Origin: Mesorhizobium sp. L2C084A000
Lineage (GTDB): Bacteria > Pseudomonadota > Alphaproteobacteria > Rhizobiales > Rhizobiaceae
Length of the DNA stretch: 64,000 bases
Direction: 5' to 3'
NCBI RefSeq assembly: GCF_000502875.1
Contig: NZ_AYWX01000002.1
Span: 7,451 to 71,450, forward strand
Shown here: positions 46,076 to 55,561 of the stretch, one piece after another
How the letters are laid out: the number at the start of each line of letters is the position of its first letter
Numbering within the stretch: the first letter of the stretch is position 1
The notes under the pieces: generated by a model
The model's input: the letters and a program-made list of their open reading frames with translations, nothing else
Databases searched by the model: none
What the model was told of the DNA's origin: nothing
Translations under genes and position numbers: made by a program

Positions 46076-47434
46076 TCAGGACACCGCGCGCGCATTGTCG
46101 CGCTGTTCGGCGAAGCGATTGGCTGGTCGCGCCAGGCCGAAGCGGTCGCGCAACGTTCCCGGCGCGTATTCGAGGGGGAATACGCCGCGCCGCTGCAGCT
46201 CCGGAACCACCTGTTCGGCGAAATTCACCCAGTCCTCGGGCAGCAGCGGGAACATCAGGTTGAAGCCATCGGCGGCACCCGAAACGAACCAGTCCTGCAA
46301 TTGGTCGGCGATCTGTACCGGCGTGCCGGCGACGGTCGGCACCGAACCGCTGTTGGCAAGCTTGCGGGCGATCTCGCGCAGGCTGAGATTCTGCTTCGCC
46401 CACTGCTTGACCCGGTTGAGCGACGTGCGTCCGCCATTGAACGTGCTCTCGTCCGGCAGAGGCGGCAATGGCCCGTCCGGCGGGAACAGCGACAGGTCCA
46501 ACCCGCTCCAGCTGGACAGAAGGTCGATGCCGACCTGATCGGGAAGCAAGGTCTGCAGATATTCCTGCTTTTCCCGGCCTTCCGCCTCGGAGGCGGCGAC
46601 AACAGGCAGGATGCCGGGCAGGATCTTGAAGCTCTCCGGCCGCCTGCCGTGGCGGGCCAGCCGCTCGTTGATATCCTGACGGTATTTGATGCCATCCTCC
46701 TTGGTGCTGTAGATGGCGAAGTGCGCATCGGCCTGGGCGGTGGCGAAGTTCTTGCCGTCTTCGGAGGATCCGGCCTGGACGATCAGCGGATGACCTTGCG
46801 GCGGCCGCGAGACGTTGAGCGGCCCGCGCACCTTGAAATGCTTGCCCTTATGGTCGATGGGGTGGACCTTGTCGGGATCGGCGAAATAGCCCGACGCCTT
46901 GTCGATCAGCAGCGCCTCGTCTTCCCAACTGTCCCACAGCGCTTTGACGATATCGAGGAATTCGGCCGCGCGCTCATAGCGGAATGCATGTTCGATATTG
47001 CCGTCGCGGCCGAAATTGCGCGCCTCCTCGTCCATAGCCGAGGTGACGACGTTCCAAGACGCCCTGCCCTTGCTGATATGGTCGAGCGACGCGAACATGC
47101 GCGCCACATTGTAGGGCTCGCTGTAGGAGCTCGACGCCGTGGTGATCAGGCCGATATGCTTGGTCACGCCGGCTAGCGCCGACAACAGCGTCAGCGGTTC
47201 GAGGCGGGCATTGGCATAGTGGGCAACGCCGCTCTTGACCGAATCCCAGATCGACACGTGGTCGGCGACGAAGATGGTGTCGATCCTGGCGCGCTCGGCC
47301 GCCTGCACGAGATCGCGGTAGAACTCGAAGTCCAGCACTTCCCGGCCCGGTGCCCGCGGATGGCGCCACGACATTCGATGATCGCCCTGCGGGTTGAAGA
47401 AGAATGCGCTGAGGATCATGTGGTCTCGAGCCAT
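46076..47434 (-). CDS. NtaA/SnaA/DszA family FMN-dependent monooxygenase
   Basis: This 452-residue protein is a luciferase-like monooxygenase of the branch containing nitrilotriacetate monooxygenase and dibenzothiophene-sulfone monooxygenase. Marks are the MILSAFFFNPQGDHRMSWRHP start, GLITTASSSYSEPYNVAR, the RASWNVVTSAMDEEARNFG block and PLIVQAGSSEDGKNFA. It needs FMNH2 from a reductase not encoded here. It opens the operon that runs through DUF427, importer, second LLM oxidoreductase and ThuA. The ATG at 47434 starts at the family N-terminus. The likely role is scavenging of carbon, nitrogen or sulfur from an imported compound. Confidence 0.92.
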   Translation of the reverse strand: MARDHMILSAFFFNPQGDHRMSWRHPRAPGREVLDFEFYRDLVQAAERARIDTIFVADHVSIWDSVKSGVAHYANARLEPLTLLSALAGVTKHIGLITTASSSYSEPYNVARMFASLDHISKGRASWNVVTSAMDEEARNFGRDGNIEHAFRYERAAEFLDIVKALWDSWEDEALLIDKASGYFADPDKVHPIDHKGKHFKVRGPLNVSRPPQGHPLIVQAGSSEDGKNFATAQADAHFAIYSTKEDGIKYRQDINERLARHGRRPESFKILPGILPVVAASEAEGREKQEYLQTLLPDQVGIDLLSSWSGLDLSLFPPDGPLPPLPDESTFNGGRTSLNRVKQWAKQNLSLREIARKLANSGSVPTVAGTPVQIADQLQDWFVSGAADGFNLMFPLLPEDWVNFAEQVVPELQRRGVFPLEYAPGTLRDRFGLARPANRFAEQRDNARAVS

Positions 47435-47624
47435 GCCGGCCTCCTTCCAGATCTGCTCCGGAGACCGTCGCGCTGCTTCGGCAGGCGGCGACAATCTCTG
47501 CTGATCCGAGAAAGGTAGATTGCGCTCCGGCTTAATCCGAGTAATTTTATAGAGATAATGCGTTGCGAAAGCGGAAGCGATTGCCCTCGATCGCAGCCCG
47601 CGAAGAAAGTGGTTTCAAGTCCCC

Positions 47625-49433
47625 ATGTCCTCCTCGGTTCTGAACGTCGACCAGCTGTCCATCGCCTATGACGGGCACAAGGGATCGCATCCCGCCGTCA
47701 GCGGCGTGTCGCTGCATATAGGCGAAGGCGAAGCGCTCGGCCTGGTCGGCGAGTCGGGATCTGGGAAAAGCTCGGTGGCGCTCGCCATCCTGCGCTATCT
47801 GCCGAAGAATGCCCGCATGGCGGTGTCAGCGCTCGAATTCCAGGGCCGGGAAATCCGCGACCTCTCCGCCGAGCAGCTGCGCCAGCTCCGGGGAAATCAC
47901 ATCGCCGCCGTCTACCAGCATCCGGGCGCGGCCCTCAATCCGAGCATGACGATCGGCCGGCAGATCACCGAAACGATCATGCGGCACCGCCCGGTTCGCC
48001 CCGACGAGGCGCGCGAGCGTGCCGCGGAACTGCTCGGACGGGTCCGCGTCAGCCATCCGGAGCGTGTGCTGGATCTCTATCCGCACGAATCGTCCGGTGG
48101 CATGCAGCAGCGCGCCAACATCGCCATTGCGATTGCGCTCGATCCGTCGCTGCTGGTGCTGGACGAGCCAACGACGGCGCTCGATGCCAGCGTCCAGTCC
48201 GAGATCATCGCCATCCTGCATGACCTTCGCAAGGATCACAAAACCAGCATCCTGCTGATCAGCCACGACATCCATATGATCCGCTGCTCCTGCGACCGTG
48301 TGGCGGTAATGCAGGAGGGCACGGTGGTCGAGAGCGGCGCCGTCGGCGATGTATTCGACAACCCCTCTCATGCCTACACAAAGGCGCTCATCGCCTCGAT
48401 CCCGGCGCTCAACTACACCAAGCGGGACGGAAGACTGGCGGAGACGGACGGCATGCCAGCGCACCCCACAGCCCAAGGCGAAGACGCCGGCTTGCCAAAA
48501 GAACGCCGGATCGCGATCGCCTGCAAAGGCATCAGTCATGCCTTCGGCAGCCAGCCAGTGCTGCACGGCATCGATCTCGACATCGGCCAAGGCGAAACCT
48601 TCGGGCTGATCGGCGAGTCCGGTTCCGGCAAGTCGACCCTGGCACGCATCGTCACCGGCCTGCAGACGCCCAGCGCCGGATCGGTCGAGCTGTTCGGCAG
48701 AACGGTCGCGCCGCGCGTCGAGAAGAGAAACCTTGCCGAACGCCGCGACGTGCAGATGGTCTTCCAGTCGCCGGATCGCACGCTCAACCCGCGCCAGCGG
48801 ATCGGCAGGATCCTTGGCCGCCCGTTGCGGCGGCTCGCCGGGCTGCGCGGCAGTGAGGTGAGAGCGCGCGTCAGCGACCTGCTGCAATCGGTCCGCCTCG
48901 CCGGCGCCACGGCCGAGCAGAAATCGCGGTCGCTTTCCGGCGGACAACGGCAACGGGCGGCGATCGCGCGCGCCTTCGCCGGCGTGCCGAAGGTCCTCGT
49001 GCTCGACGAACCCACCTCCGCACTCGACGTCTCGGTCCAGGCGACAGTGCTCAACCTGCTCAACGACCTGCAGCGCGACAAGGACACCACCTATCTGTTC
49101 ATCAGCCACGACCTCAGGGTGGTGCGCTACATGGCCGACAGAATTGGCGTGCTCTATCGCGGCCGCTTGGTCGAGACAGGCTCATCCGACCAGATCTTTC
49201 GCGGCCCGAACCACCCCTACACCGCACTGCTTCTGGCGGCATCTTCCGATGAGGCCGCGCCAAAGCTTTCCGCTTCGGTCGAGACAGAGGCCACCGGCAT
49301 CCCGAACACGGGATGCTCCTTCGCCGACCGCTGCCCGCTGGTCCTGCCCGACTGCAGAAAGGCAGAGTCGCCCGCTAACGAGGTCGCGCACGGCCACCGG
49401 ATCGCCTGCTGGCGGCACAGCCAGGGTTTTTGA
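47625..49433 (+). CDS. Dipeptide-type ABC transporter, fused double ATPase (DppD-DppF)
   Basis: This 602-residue protein has two ABC domains: GESGSGKSS, the ESSGGMQQR signature and LLVLDEPTTALD in the first; GESGSGKST, LSGGQRQR and VLVLDEPTSALD in the second. The first signature departs from LSGGQ. The C-terminus has the oligopeptide-type Cys motif (GCSFADRCPLVLPDC). It is divergent from the monooxygenase operon that holds the matching permeases and binding protein, an unusual split, and the 190-base intergenic space must hold both promoters. Confidence 0.93.
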   Translation: MSSSVLNVDQLSIAYDGHKGSHPAVSGVSLHIGEGEALGLVGESGSGKSSVALAILRYLPKNARMAVSALEFQGREIRDLSAEQLRQLRGNHIAAVYQHPGAALNPSMTIGRQITETIMRHRPVRPDEARERAAELLGRVRVSHPERVLDLYPHESSGGMQQRANIAIAIALDPSLLVLDEPTTALDASVQSEIIAILHDLRKDHKTSILLISHDIHMIRCSCDRVAVMQEGTVVESGAVGDVFDNPSHAYTKALIASIPALNYTKRDGRLAETDGMPAHPTAQGEDAGLPKERRIAIACKGISHAFGSQPVLHGIDLDIGQGETFGLIGESGSGKSTLARIVTGLQTPSAGSVELFGRTVAPRVEKRNLAERRDVQMVFQSPDRTLNPRQRIGRILGRPLRRLAGLRGSEVRARVSDLLQSVRLAGATAEQKSRSLSGGQRQRAAIARAFAGVPKVLVLDEPTSALDVSVQATVLNLLNDLQRDKDTTYLFISHDLRVVRYMADRIGVLYRGRLVETGSSDQIFRGPNHPYTALLLAASSDEAAPKLSASVETEATGIPNTGCSFADRCPLVLPDCRKAESPANEVAHGHRIACWRHSQGF

Positions 49434-49560
49434 GCGGCTCAACAGCAGCCCGAAGGCCCGCGGCAGTTCGGTTTTAGCGGCAGGCGCGATGCGATGCCGG
49501 GATTGTCGCAGCATTGGAATCCAGCTTGCAAAAGCCATCTTTTGAGGCCAGCCTAGACGG

Positions 49561-49959
49561 ATGATGGCACGCCGGTCGCCAAAACATATTCTTGTCATGC
49601 TGCTCGCGGTATTCCTGACCGCCGGGTTCAGCCTGTCTGCCGCTCAGGCGAGCGTCATGTCGGCGAAGATGATGATGACGACTGGCAGCGGCATGCCTGC
49701 CGGCACCGGCATGGCCAGGATGGCCGACACCGCCATGAATGGCGATTGTAGCGCGTGCCTCAAGGGCGCCGCCGACAGTGGCAAATCGATGCATTGTCCG
49801 CCGACCTGCGTCGCACCGGTGCTCGCGGTGTTGCCGCTCGAGTTCGCGGCGATGACTTTGACCCGGGCATCGCTGCCGTCGGCACTGCCGACCCCGTTCC
49901 TTCATGGGCGAAGTTCCTTGCCCGACCCATTCCCTCCCAAATCCACCGATCTCGTCTGA
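49561..49959 (+). CDS. Exported Cys/Met-rich protein of a copper-type module
   Basis: This 132-residue protein has a signal peptide (ILVMLLAVFLTAGFSLSAAQA) followed by a Met-rich stretch (MSAKMMMTTGSGM) and a cysteine cluster (GDCSACLKG and HCPPTCVAP), then a Pro-rich tail. It looks like a small metal-binding periplasmic or membrane-anchored protein of the DUF2946-like kind. It lies 126 bases before the multicopper oxidase gene. The metal is not proven by sequence. Confidence 0.65.
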   Translation: MMARRSPKHILVMLLAVFLTAGFSLSAAQASVMSAKMMMTTGSGMPAGTGMARMADTAMNGDCSACLKGAADSGKSMHCPPTCVAPVLAVLPLEFAAMTLTRASLPSALPTPFLHGRSSLPDPFPPKSTDLV

Positions 49960-50085
49960 CGCAGTTTCAGCCGCCTCGCGGCTGACTTCTGGCGTTTGAT
50001 TACCGCTGGCGCTTTGCGCCGGCGAGCACACGGCAACTCGACGTCGAGAGGCTCGCCGTCGATCGAGATCGCAAAGGGCTTGAGA

Positions 50086-51528
50086 GTGAGTATCGATTTC
50101 AGTCATTCCATTTCACGCCGCAGGTTTGTCCTCGCGGCGGCGGGCGTTGCGGCGGCCACCGTAGTGCGCCCCGTATCGTCGATGGCATCCGCCGTCGATG
50201 AGCGCCGCATAAGGATGGCGCCGGGCCAGGCCATGTTCACCGGCGCTAGCGGTCCGCTTACGCCTGTCTGGACCTATGATGGGACGGTCCCAGGCCCGGT
50301 GCTGCGCTTACGCCAAGGCCAGCCCGCCCGTATCGTCGTCGAGAACGGATTGAACGAGGACACGACAGTCCACTGGCATGGCATCCGCCTGCAAAACGCC
50401 ATGGACGGCGTGCCCGGCCTGACACAGCCGCCGATCAAGCCGGGGACAGATTGCGTCTATGAATTCACGCCGCCCGACGCCGGCACCTTCTGGTACCATC
50501 CGCATGCCAACAGCCTCGTGCAGCTCGGCCGCGGGCTGGCCGGCGTCCTCGTTGTCGAGGAGACCGAACCTGTCGCCGTCGACCGCGACCTCCTGTGGTT
50601 GCTGCAGGACTGGCGGCTTGCCGACGACGGGCAGATGGCCCTCGGCTTCGGCAGCGCGATGGACGCGGCGATGTCCGGCCGCGTCGGCAACGTCGTCACC
50701 ATCAACGGCACGGCGCCGGCCGACCAGAGCGCAAGGGCGGGCGAACGCGTCAGGCTGCGGCTGGCCAATGCCTCGCTCGCCCGCATCATGGCGTTGCGCT
50801 TCGAAGGCCACCGCCCGGTCGTCGTGGCGATCGACGGCCAGCCCTGTGATCCGCACGAACCGGATGACGGCCGTCTTGTTCTGGCACCCGCCATGCGCAT
50901 CGATGTCATGATCGACACGCAGGGCGACCCGGGCAAGCGTTACGCGGTGATCGACGACTTCTATGACGGTCTCGCCTATACGCTGACCACGCTTGCCTAT
51001 GACAGCGCATCGCCGCTTCGGACCCATCCTCTCGACACGCCGCTTGGCCTGCCGCGCAACCCGTTGCAGCAACCCGATCTCGCAAGCGCCGAACGTCAGG
51101 AGATCGTCCTGCAGGGCGGCATGATGGGTGGCGGCAAGCTCGCCGGCGTCGGCGGCATGATGGGCATGGCGACACCCGGCATGAAGGGTGGCGCGGCCTG
51201 GGCGATCAACGGCATGTCGATGACCGGTGACGGCCACGCCGGCATGGCGCCGCAGTTCACCTTGCCGCGCGGCGCAACCTGTCATCTCACCATGCGCAAC
51301 GAAACCGCCTGGTGGCACCCGATGCACATCCACGGCTTCAGCATGCTGGTGCTTGCGCGCAACGGTTCGCCGGTGACGCACCGGCAATGGCAGGACACGG
51401 TGCTGCTCGCCCCCAAGGACACGATCGAATGCGCTTTCGTCGCCGACAATCCAGGCGACTGGATGCTGCACTGCCATGTCGCCGACCACCAGATGGCCGG
51501 CCTCATGACGGTGTTTCGAGTGACCTGA
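50086..51528 (+). CDS. Multicopper oxidase with twin-arginine signal
   Basis: This 480-residue protein has a Tat signal (SRRRFVLAAAGVAAA) and three cupredoxin domains. Copper ligands are clear: HWHG, WYHPH, HPMHIHG and the C-terminal HCHVADHQMAG motif with the type 1 Cys. A Met/Gly-rich segment (about GGMMGMATPGMKGG) before the last domain is like that of CueO and PcoA, which oxidise Cu(I) in the periplasm. The GTG start gives a normal Tat leader; an open frame of 30 codons upstream is not needed. It sits between a Cys/Met-rich protein and a DUF411 protein. Confidence 0.92.
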   Translation: MSIDFSHSISRRRFVLAAAGVAAATVVRPVSSMASAVDERRIRMAPGQAMFTGASGPLTPVWTYDGTVPGPVLRLRQGQPARIVVENGLNEDTTVHWHGIRLQNAMDGVPGLTQPPIKPGTDCVYEFTPPDAGTFWYHPHANSLVQLGRGLAGVLVVEETEPVAVDRDLLWLLQDWRLADDGQMALGFGSAMDAAMSGRVGNVVTINGTAPADQSARAGERVRLRLANASLARIMALRFEGHRPVVVAIDGQPCDPHEPDDGRLVLAPAMRIDVMIDTQGDPGKRYAVIDDFYDGLAYTLTTLAYDSASPLRTHPLDTPLGLPRNPLQQPDLASAERQEIVLQGGMMGGGKLAGVGGMMGMATPGMKGGAAWAINGMSMTGDGHAGMAPQFTLPRGATCHLTMRNETAWWHPMHIHGFSMLVLARNGSPVTHRQWQDTVLLAPKDTIECAFVADNPGDWMLHCHVADHQMAGLMTVFRVT

Positions 51529-51569
51529 TTTTCTCGTCAAACAACGTCAAGACAACAAGGAGAACTGCG

Positions 51570-52010
51570 ATGAAACTGACTTACTCCCTCGCCGCCTTAG
51601 CGGTCGCGATCGCCATGCCGCTGCCAGCTGTCGCGGCGACCATCAACGCGGTGATGTACAAGAACCCGCAATGCAGCTGCTGCGAATCCTATGCCAACTA
51701 TCTGGAACACAACGGCTTCAAGGTCGACATCAAGCCGGTCAACAACCTGTCCCAGATCAGCAGCGATGCCGGCGTGCCGGCCGACCTCGAAGGCTGCCAC
51801 ACGCTGATGGTCGACGGCTATGTCGTCGATGGCTTGGTGCCGGTCGATATCGTCAAGAAACTGCTGACGGAGCGGCCCGCCATCACCGGCATCACGCTAG
51901 CCGGCATGCCGACCGGCGCTCCCGGCATGGGTGGCGAGAAGGCCGGCCCGTTCATCGTCTACGCCTTCACCAAGGACGGCAAGGCGCCCACCGTCTACGC
52001 GACGGACTGA
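51570..52010 (+). CDS. DUF411 family protein
   Basis: This 146-residue protein has a signal peptide ending AVAA and the DUF411 motif NPQCSCCESYANYLEHNGF, with a thioredoxin-like beta-alpha-beta layout and a later GCHTLMVDGYVVDGLVPVD. DUF411 proteins are found next to copper resistance genes and bind metal in the periplasm. AAGGAG precedes the ATG. It lies 41 bases after the multicopper oxidase gene. Confidence 0.92.
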   Translation: MKLTYSLAALAVAIAMPLPAVAATINAVMYKNPQCSCCESYANYLEHNGFKVDIKPVNNLSQISSDAGVPADLEGCHTLMVDGYVVDGLVPVDIVKKLLTERPAITGITLAGMPTGAPGMGGEKAGPFIVYAFTKDGKAPTVYATD

Positions 52011-52195
52011 AAGGCAACCGCGATGTCTGCCGATATGTCGGATTGCCCTGCCCGAACCTGGCTCGCCATGATGTTCCGGTCCTTCGCACGGCCTCGTGTC
52101 CTGCTTTTGCGCCATTTCGCATACAAGGACATGAGTTTGTGCTAATATACAATGGCCATGCACCTTCGTGCGTGACCAACCAATGGGAGGATGCA

Positions 52196-52618
52196 ATGAA
52201 AACCATAAATCGCAGGTCTGCAATTGCTCTCGGTGTGACGGCCGCCGCGATTACGCCTCTGTTCACCCTGGCGGCATCCGCGAAGGTCAAGAAATACGGC
52301 CCGAAGGAAGGCAAGGAGATTGCGCCCGGTGTAAGGGTGGTGGAGGTCGGCACCGGCGACTCCGACATCGCCGCTTACAAGAGCATCGCGATCGTCGATG
52401 TGGTGTTTCAGCCCGGAGCGCACGCTTCCGCGATGATGATGGACAACGACATGGTATGCACCATCACTTCAGGCGCGTTCACCATCAAGAAGGCAGACAA
52501 GGAATTCAAGCTCAAGACGGGTGACATGTACACCTGCGCCAAGGGCAAGACCGACGAGGCGACGAATACAAGCAAAGAGGTCGGCGTGCATCGTATCGCC
52601 GTCCTGATACCTGCGTAG
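52196..52618 (+). CDS. Exported cupin-like protein
   Basis: This 140-residue protein has a basic leader with NRRSAIALGV and a hydrophobic stretch ending ASA, then a single small beta barrel with VVFQPGAHASAMMMDNDMVC and GDMYTCAKGKTD segments resembling cupin strands. The usual cupin His ligands are largely missing. GGGAGG precedes the ATG. A strong hairpin follows the stop. Membership of the copper-type module is inferred from position only. Confidence 0.6.
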   Translation: MKTINRRSAIALGVTAAAITPLFTLAASAKVKKYGPKEGKEIAPGVRVVEVGTGDSDIAAYKSIAIVDVVFQPGAHASAMMMDNDMVCTITSGAFTIKKADKEFKLKTGDMYTCAKGKTDEATNTSKEVGVHRIAVLIPA

Positions 52619-52630
52619 CAGTTGGAGTTC

Positions 52631-52664
52631 CGGCCGGACAGGCGGCTTGCATGCTGTCCGGCCG
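52631..52664. terminator. Hairpin terminator between convergent genes
   Basis: CGGCCGGACAG pairs with CTGTCCGGCCG over a 12-base loop, 12 bases after the cupin-like gene. TCGTTT follows. It can end transcription from the left and also from the ATPase gene on the minus strand. Confidence 0.7.
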
Positions 52665-52723
52665 TCGTTTGCGTATCGCCGGGTGCTAGCCTCGTCCGGC
52701 ATGATTGGGCCTACCACAAGCGC

Positions 52724-53506
52724 CTACGCCATTTCGGGGCGTTTTGAACCCTCGCGGATGGCCTTGTGCACGCCGCGCTGCAGATCCATGAATGCAGGGC
52801 TTTCCATCACCTCTTCGCGGCGCGGGCGCTCGATATCGACGTTGAAGGTCTGGGTGATGCGGCCCGGGCCGATGCCCATGACGACGATGCGGTCCGACAG
52901 ATAGACGGCCTCCTCCACATCATGGGTGACAAACAGGACGGTCAACCTGTGTTCCTCCCAGATCTGGGTGAGCAGTTCCTGCATCTGGTGCCGGGTCAAG
53001 GCATCGAGCGCGCCGAAGGGCTCGTCCATCAACAGCATCTTGGGCCGGTAGGAAAGCGCGCGCGCAATGGCGACGCGCTGTTTCATGCCGCCCGAGAGTT
53101 CGGCCGGGTAGCGGTCGGCGCTGTCGGACAGCTTGACGAGTTCGAGATGCTCCAGCGCGATCCTGCGGCAGGTCGGGCGATCGTAGCCGGCGGCCTTGAG
53201 GGCAAACTCGATGTTCTGCCGCGCCGTCAGCCAGGGAAGCAGCGTGTAGGACTGGAAGACGACGCCACGGTCGAGACCCGGCTGCAGGATCGGCGCGCCG
53301 TCGATGCTGAGATCGCCCGCGTCGAAGTCCTGCAGTCCGGCAACGATCGACAGCAGCGTGCTCTTGCCGCAGCCCGACGTACCGACCAGGGACACAAACT
53401 CGTTGTCGGCAAGATCGAGGTTGATATCGCGCAGCACTTCCGTGCGCCGTTCGCCCGTGCCGAAGCTCTTGCGGAGGCCGGCGATCCGCAATTTGGGGAA
53501 ACTCAT
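52724..53506 (-). CDS. Nitrate/taurine-type ABC transporter ATPase (TauB/SsuB-like)
   Basis: This 260-residue ATPase has Walker A GTSGCGKST, signature LSGGMKQR and Walker B MLLMDEPFGALDALTR, the classical form of the nitrate/sulfonate/taurine class. It is the third gene of a three-gene importer operon, 10 bases behind the permease. An upstream 20-bp motif shared with the HisD/HisC-like genes links this importer to that catabolic set. Confidence 0.93.
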   Translation of the reverse strand: MSFPKLRIAGLRKSFGTGERRTEVLRDINLDLADNEFVSLVGTSGCGKSTLLSIVAGLQDFDAGDLSIDGAPILQPGLDRGVVFQSYTLLPWLTARQNIEFALKAAGYDRPTCRRIALEHLELVKLSDSADRYPAELSGGMKQRVAIARALSYRPKMLLMDEPFGALDALTRHQMQELLTQIWEEHRLTVLFVTHDVEEAVYLSDRIVVMGIGPGRITQTFNVDIERPRREEVMESPAFMDLQRGVHKAIREGSKRPEMA

Positions 53507-53516
53507 CGGCTGGACC

Positions 53517-54368
53517 TCATTGCGAGCGGCCCTCTTGCTTGAACAGCACCTTCTCCAGCGCCTTCATCACCTGGTCGGTGATGAGGCCAAGCAGGCCAAG
53601 CAGCAGGATGTAGCCGATGATCGTGTTGGTCTGGAAATAGCGCTGCGACACGGTGATGCGATAGCCGAGCCCCGAAGTCGCGGCGACAAGTTCGGCCAGC
53701 ACCAGCCAGGTCCATGCCCAGCCCAGGCTGATGCGCAGCGTATCCCAGATACCCGGCAAGGCGCTGGGGACGACGATGCGCGTCAGGATCTTGCGATCCG
53801 GCAGGCCGAGTGTGCGCCCAAGGCCGATGAAATCGGTGGGAACCCGTTTGACGTTGTCCATGATCATAAGGACCTGCTGGAAGAAGGTGCCGATGAAGAT
53901 GATCAGGAACTTCTGCGAATCTCCGGTGCCGGCCCAAAGAATGGAGAGCGGCACGAAAGCGACGACCGGCATGTAGCGGATGAAATCAACCAGCGGCTCG
54001 ATGGCCGCTTCCCAAGAACGGAAACTGCCAATCAGAACGCCGATCGGTATCGACAGTACCGAGGCGATGAGGAAGCCGATGGAGATGCGATACATCGAGG
54101 CTTTGAGGTCCAGCCACAACGTGCCGTCGGCAGCGAGCTTGGCGATCTGCGTCGCGACGCTGCCCGGCGAAGGCAGGAAGATCGGCTTTACCAACCCCAG
54201 TCCGGTCGCCGCCCACCAGGCAAGGCCCAGCCCAACGAACACGGCCACCGCGATGATCAGAAAGCGCGACCTGGCGATGGGCACGCCGATCCCGGAGGAT
54301 CGGCGGCGCCTCGCCTGTTTCGCGATCGGTCCTGGCGCCGGTCGCTCCCCGGGCATCTGTGTCACCAC
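53517..54368 (-). CDS. Nitrate/taurine-type ABC transporter permease (TauC/SsuC-like)
   Basis: This 283-residue inner-membrane protein has six predicted helices and the class-specific segments FLPSPGSVATQIAKLA, PLVDFIRYMPVVAFVPLSI, and the docking loop RTLGLPDRKILTRIVVPSALP. It lies 16 bases behind the binding-protein gene and 10 before the ATPase gene. Its substrate is that of the binding protein. Confidence 0.93.
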   Translation of the reverse strand: MVTQMPGERPAPGPIAKQARRRRSSGIGVPIARSRFLIIAVAVFVGLGLAWWAATGLGLVKPIFLPSPGSVATQIAKLAADGTLWLDLKASMYRISIGFLIASVLSIPIGVLIGSFRSWEAAIEPLVDFIRYMPVVAFVPLSILWAGTGDSQKFLIIFIGTFFQQVLMIMDNVKRVPTDFIGLGRTLGLPDRKILTRIVVPSALPGIWDTLRISLGWAWTWLVLAELVAATSGLGYRITVSQRYFQTNTIIGYILLLGLLGLITDQVMKALEKVLFKQEGRSQ

Positions 54369-54384
54369 CGCGATCCGGCCTTGA

Positions 54385-55395
54385 TCATTCCGCCGCCTTG
54401 ACGAAGGACGGGTCGATCATCTGCTCCGGCGTCACATCGGCCTGCAGCAGCTTGGCGTTCTTGGCGGCGGCTTCGACATCGGCGAAGGTCTTGGTGGTGA
54501 AGTCGCCGGTGAGCGCCGTCTTGTTTTCGGCCAGCGAGTAGTAGCGCACGCCGTCAAAGGCGGTGTTGAGGTCCTTGACGTCCGAACCGACAGCCTTGGC
54601 GATGATGGCGCGGCCGCCGGGCGTATCAGCATTGTAGTCCTTGAGCGCTGCGTCCCAGCTCTTGATCATGGCCAGCACCTGGCCGGGCCGCGACTTGATC
54701 ACCTCGTCACGCACCACCAGCACGTCGCTGATCAGGCCGGGATCCTCGCCGGCGGTGAACAGAAGCTTGAGGTCCTTGTTCTGCGCCATGGCGACGGTGA
54801 GGTACGGTTCATAAGTCACCGCGACCGGCACCTGACCGGCGATCAAGGCGCTGCCGGCATCGGACGCCGGCATCGGGACCGGCTTCACATCGTCGATCGA
54901 CATGCCGTTCCTGGCGAGCGCGTATTTGAGCAGGATGTCGCTCGTCGTGCCTTCCTCGAAGGCGACCTGCTTGCCCTTAAGGTCCGCGATGGAGGTGACG
55001 TCCTTGCCGGCGATGATGGCGTCGGCGGTCATGGAGACGTCGAGCAGCAGCACGATCTTCACCGGCAGGCCGGCCGCAACCATGCCCATCGCCGTGTGGG
55101 TGGCGATGTTGGCGGCGTCGAGCTGGCCGCTTGCAAGTGCTGCATTGATGTCCTTGTCCTCGGCGAAGTTGACGATCTGGACGTCGCTCAGCCCGTTTGT
55201 CTTGAACAGACCCTTGGCCTCGGCGACATGCCACTGGCCATAGCCGAGCCAGGGCTCGATGCCGATCTTGAACGCTCCTGCCTCGGGCGTGGTGGGAATG
55301 GCCGCATCGGCCGCGTAGGCTGCCGGGGCGGCGGCGAGTCCGATGGCGGCGGCCATCACGAGCGCGCGAAACTGTCCTGTTAGGTTACGCATCAT
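54385..55395 (-). CDS. Nitrate/taurine-type ABC transporter substrate-binding protein
   Basis: This 336-residue protein has a signal peptide ending AAYAAD and the TauA/SsuA/NMT1-like two-lobe pattern (FKIGIEPWLGYGQWHVAEAKGLF, AALASGQLDAANIATHTAMG, KGKQVAFEEGTTSDILLKYAL). Such proteins bind sulfonates, nitrate, pyrimidine precursors or other small polar compounds, so class does not fix the ligand. A copy of the TGTATATRC-type motif lies about 170 bases upstream of its start. It opens the importer operon. Confidence 0.92.
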   Translation of the reverse strand: MMRNLTGQFRALVMAAAIGLAAAPAAYAADAAIPTTPEAGAFKIGIEPWLGYGQWHVAEAKGLFKTNGLSDVQIVNFAEDKDINAALASGQLDAANIATHTAMGMVAAGLPVKIVLLLDVSMTADAIIAGKDVTSIADLKGKQVAFEEGTTSDILLKYALARNGMSIDDVKPVPMPASDAGSALIAGQVPVAVTYEPYLTVAMAQNKDLKLLFTAGEDPGLISDVLVVRDEVIKSRPGQVLAMIKSWDAALKDYNADTPGGRAIIAKAVGSDVKDLNTAFDGVRYYSLAENKTALTGDFTTKTFADVEAAAKNAKLLQADVTPEQMIDPSFVKAAE

Positions 55396-55561
55396 CTTTG
55401 TTCCCCTTGATGATCAGACCGCTTTTTCTAGCTGAGGTAGCCGGTCTGGTGAGACTGCGGGTTTCTGCTCTTGCGGCACTGTGCCTCGGCGTCTTACCTG
55501 CCACTTCATGGTGAAGTGCGAGGATATTTCAGCGTCAGCGGGAGCGGATGTCAAGGCTAAA

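Noticed and set aside
47826-49109. A 427-codon minus-strand frame inside the fused ATPase gene
   Set aside because: The ATPase motifs on the plus strand are complete, and the antisense product shows no domain.
50308-51540. A 410-codon minus-strand frame opposite the multicopper oxidase
   Set aside because: It is His/Arg-rich only because it is the complement of the copper-ligand gene; no start signal or family.
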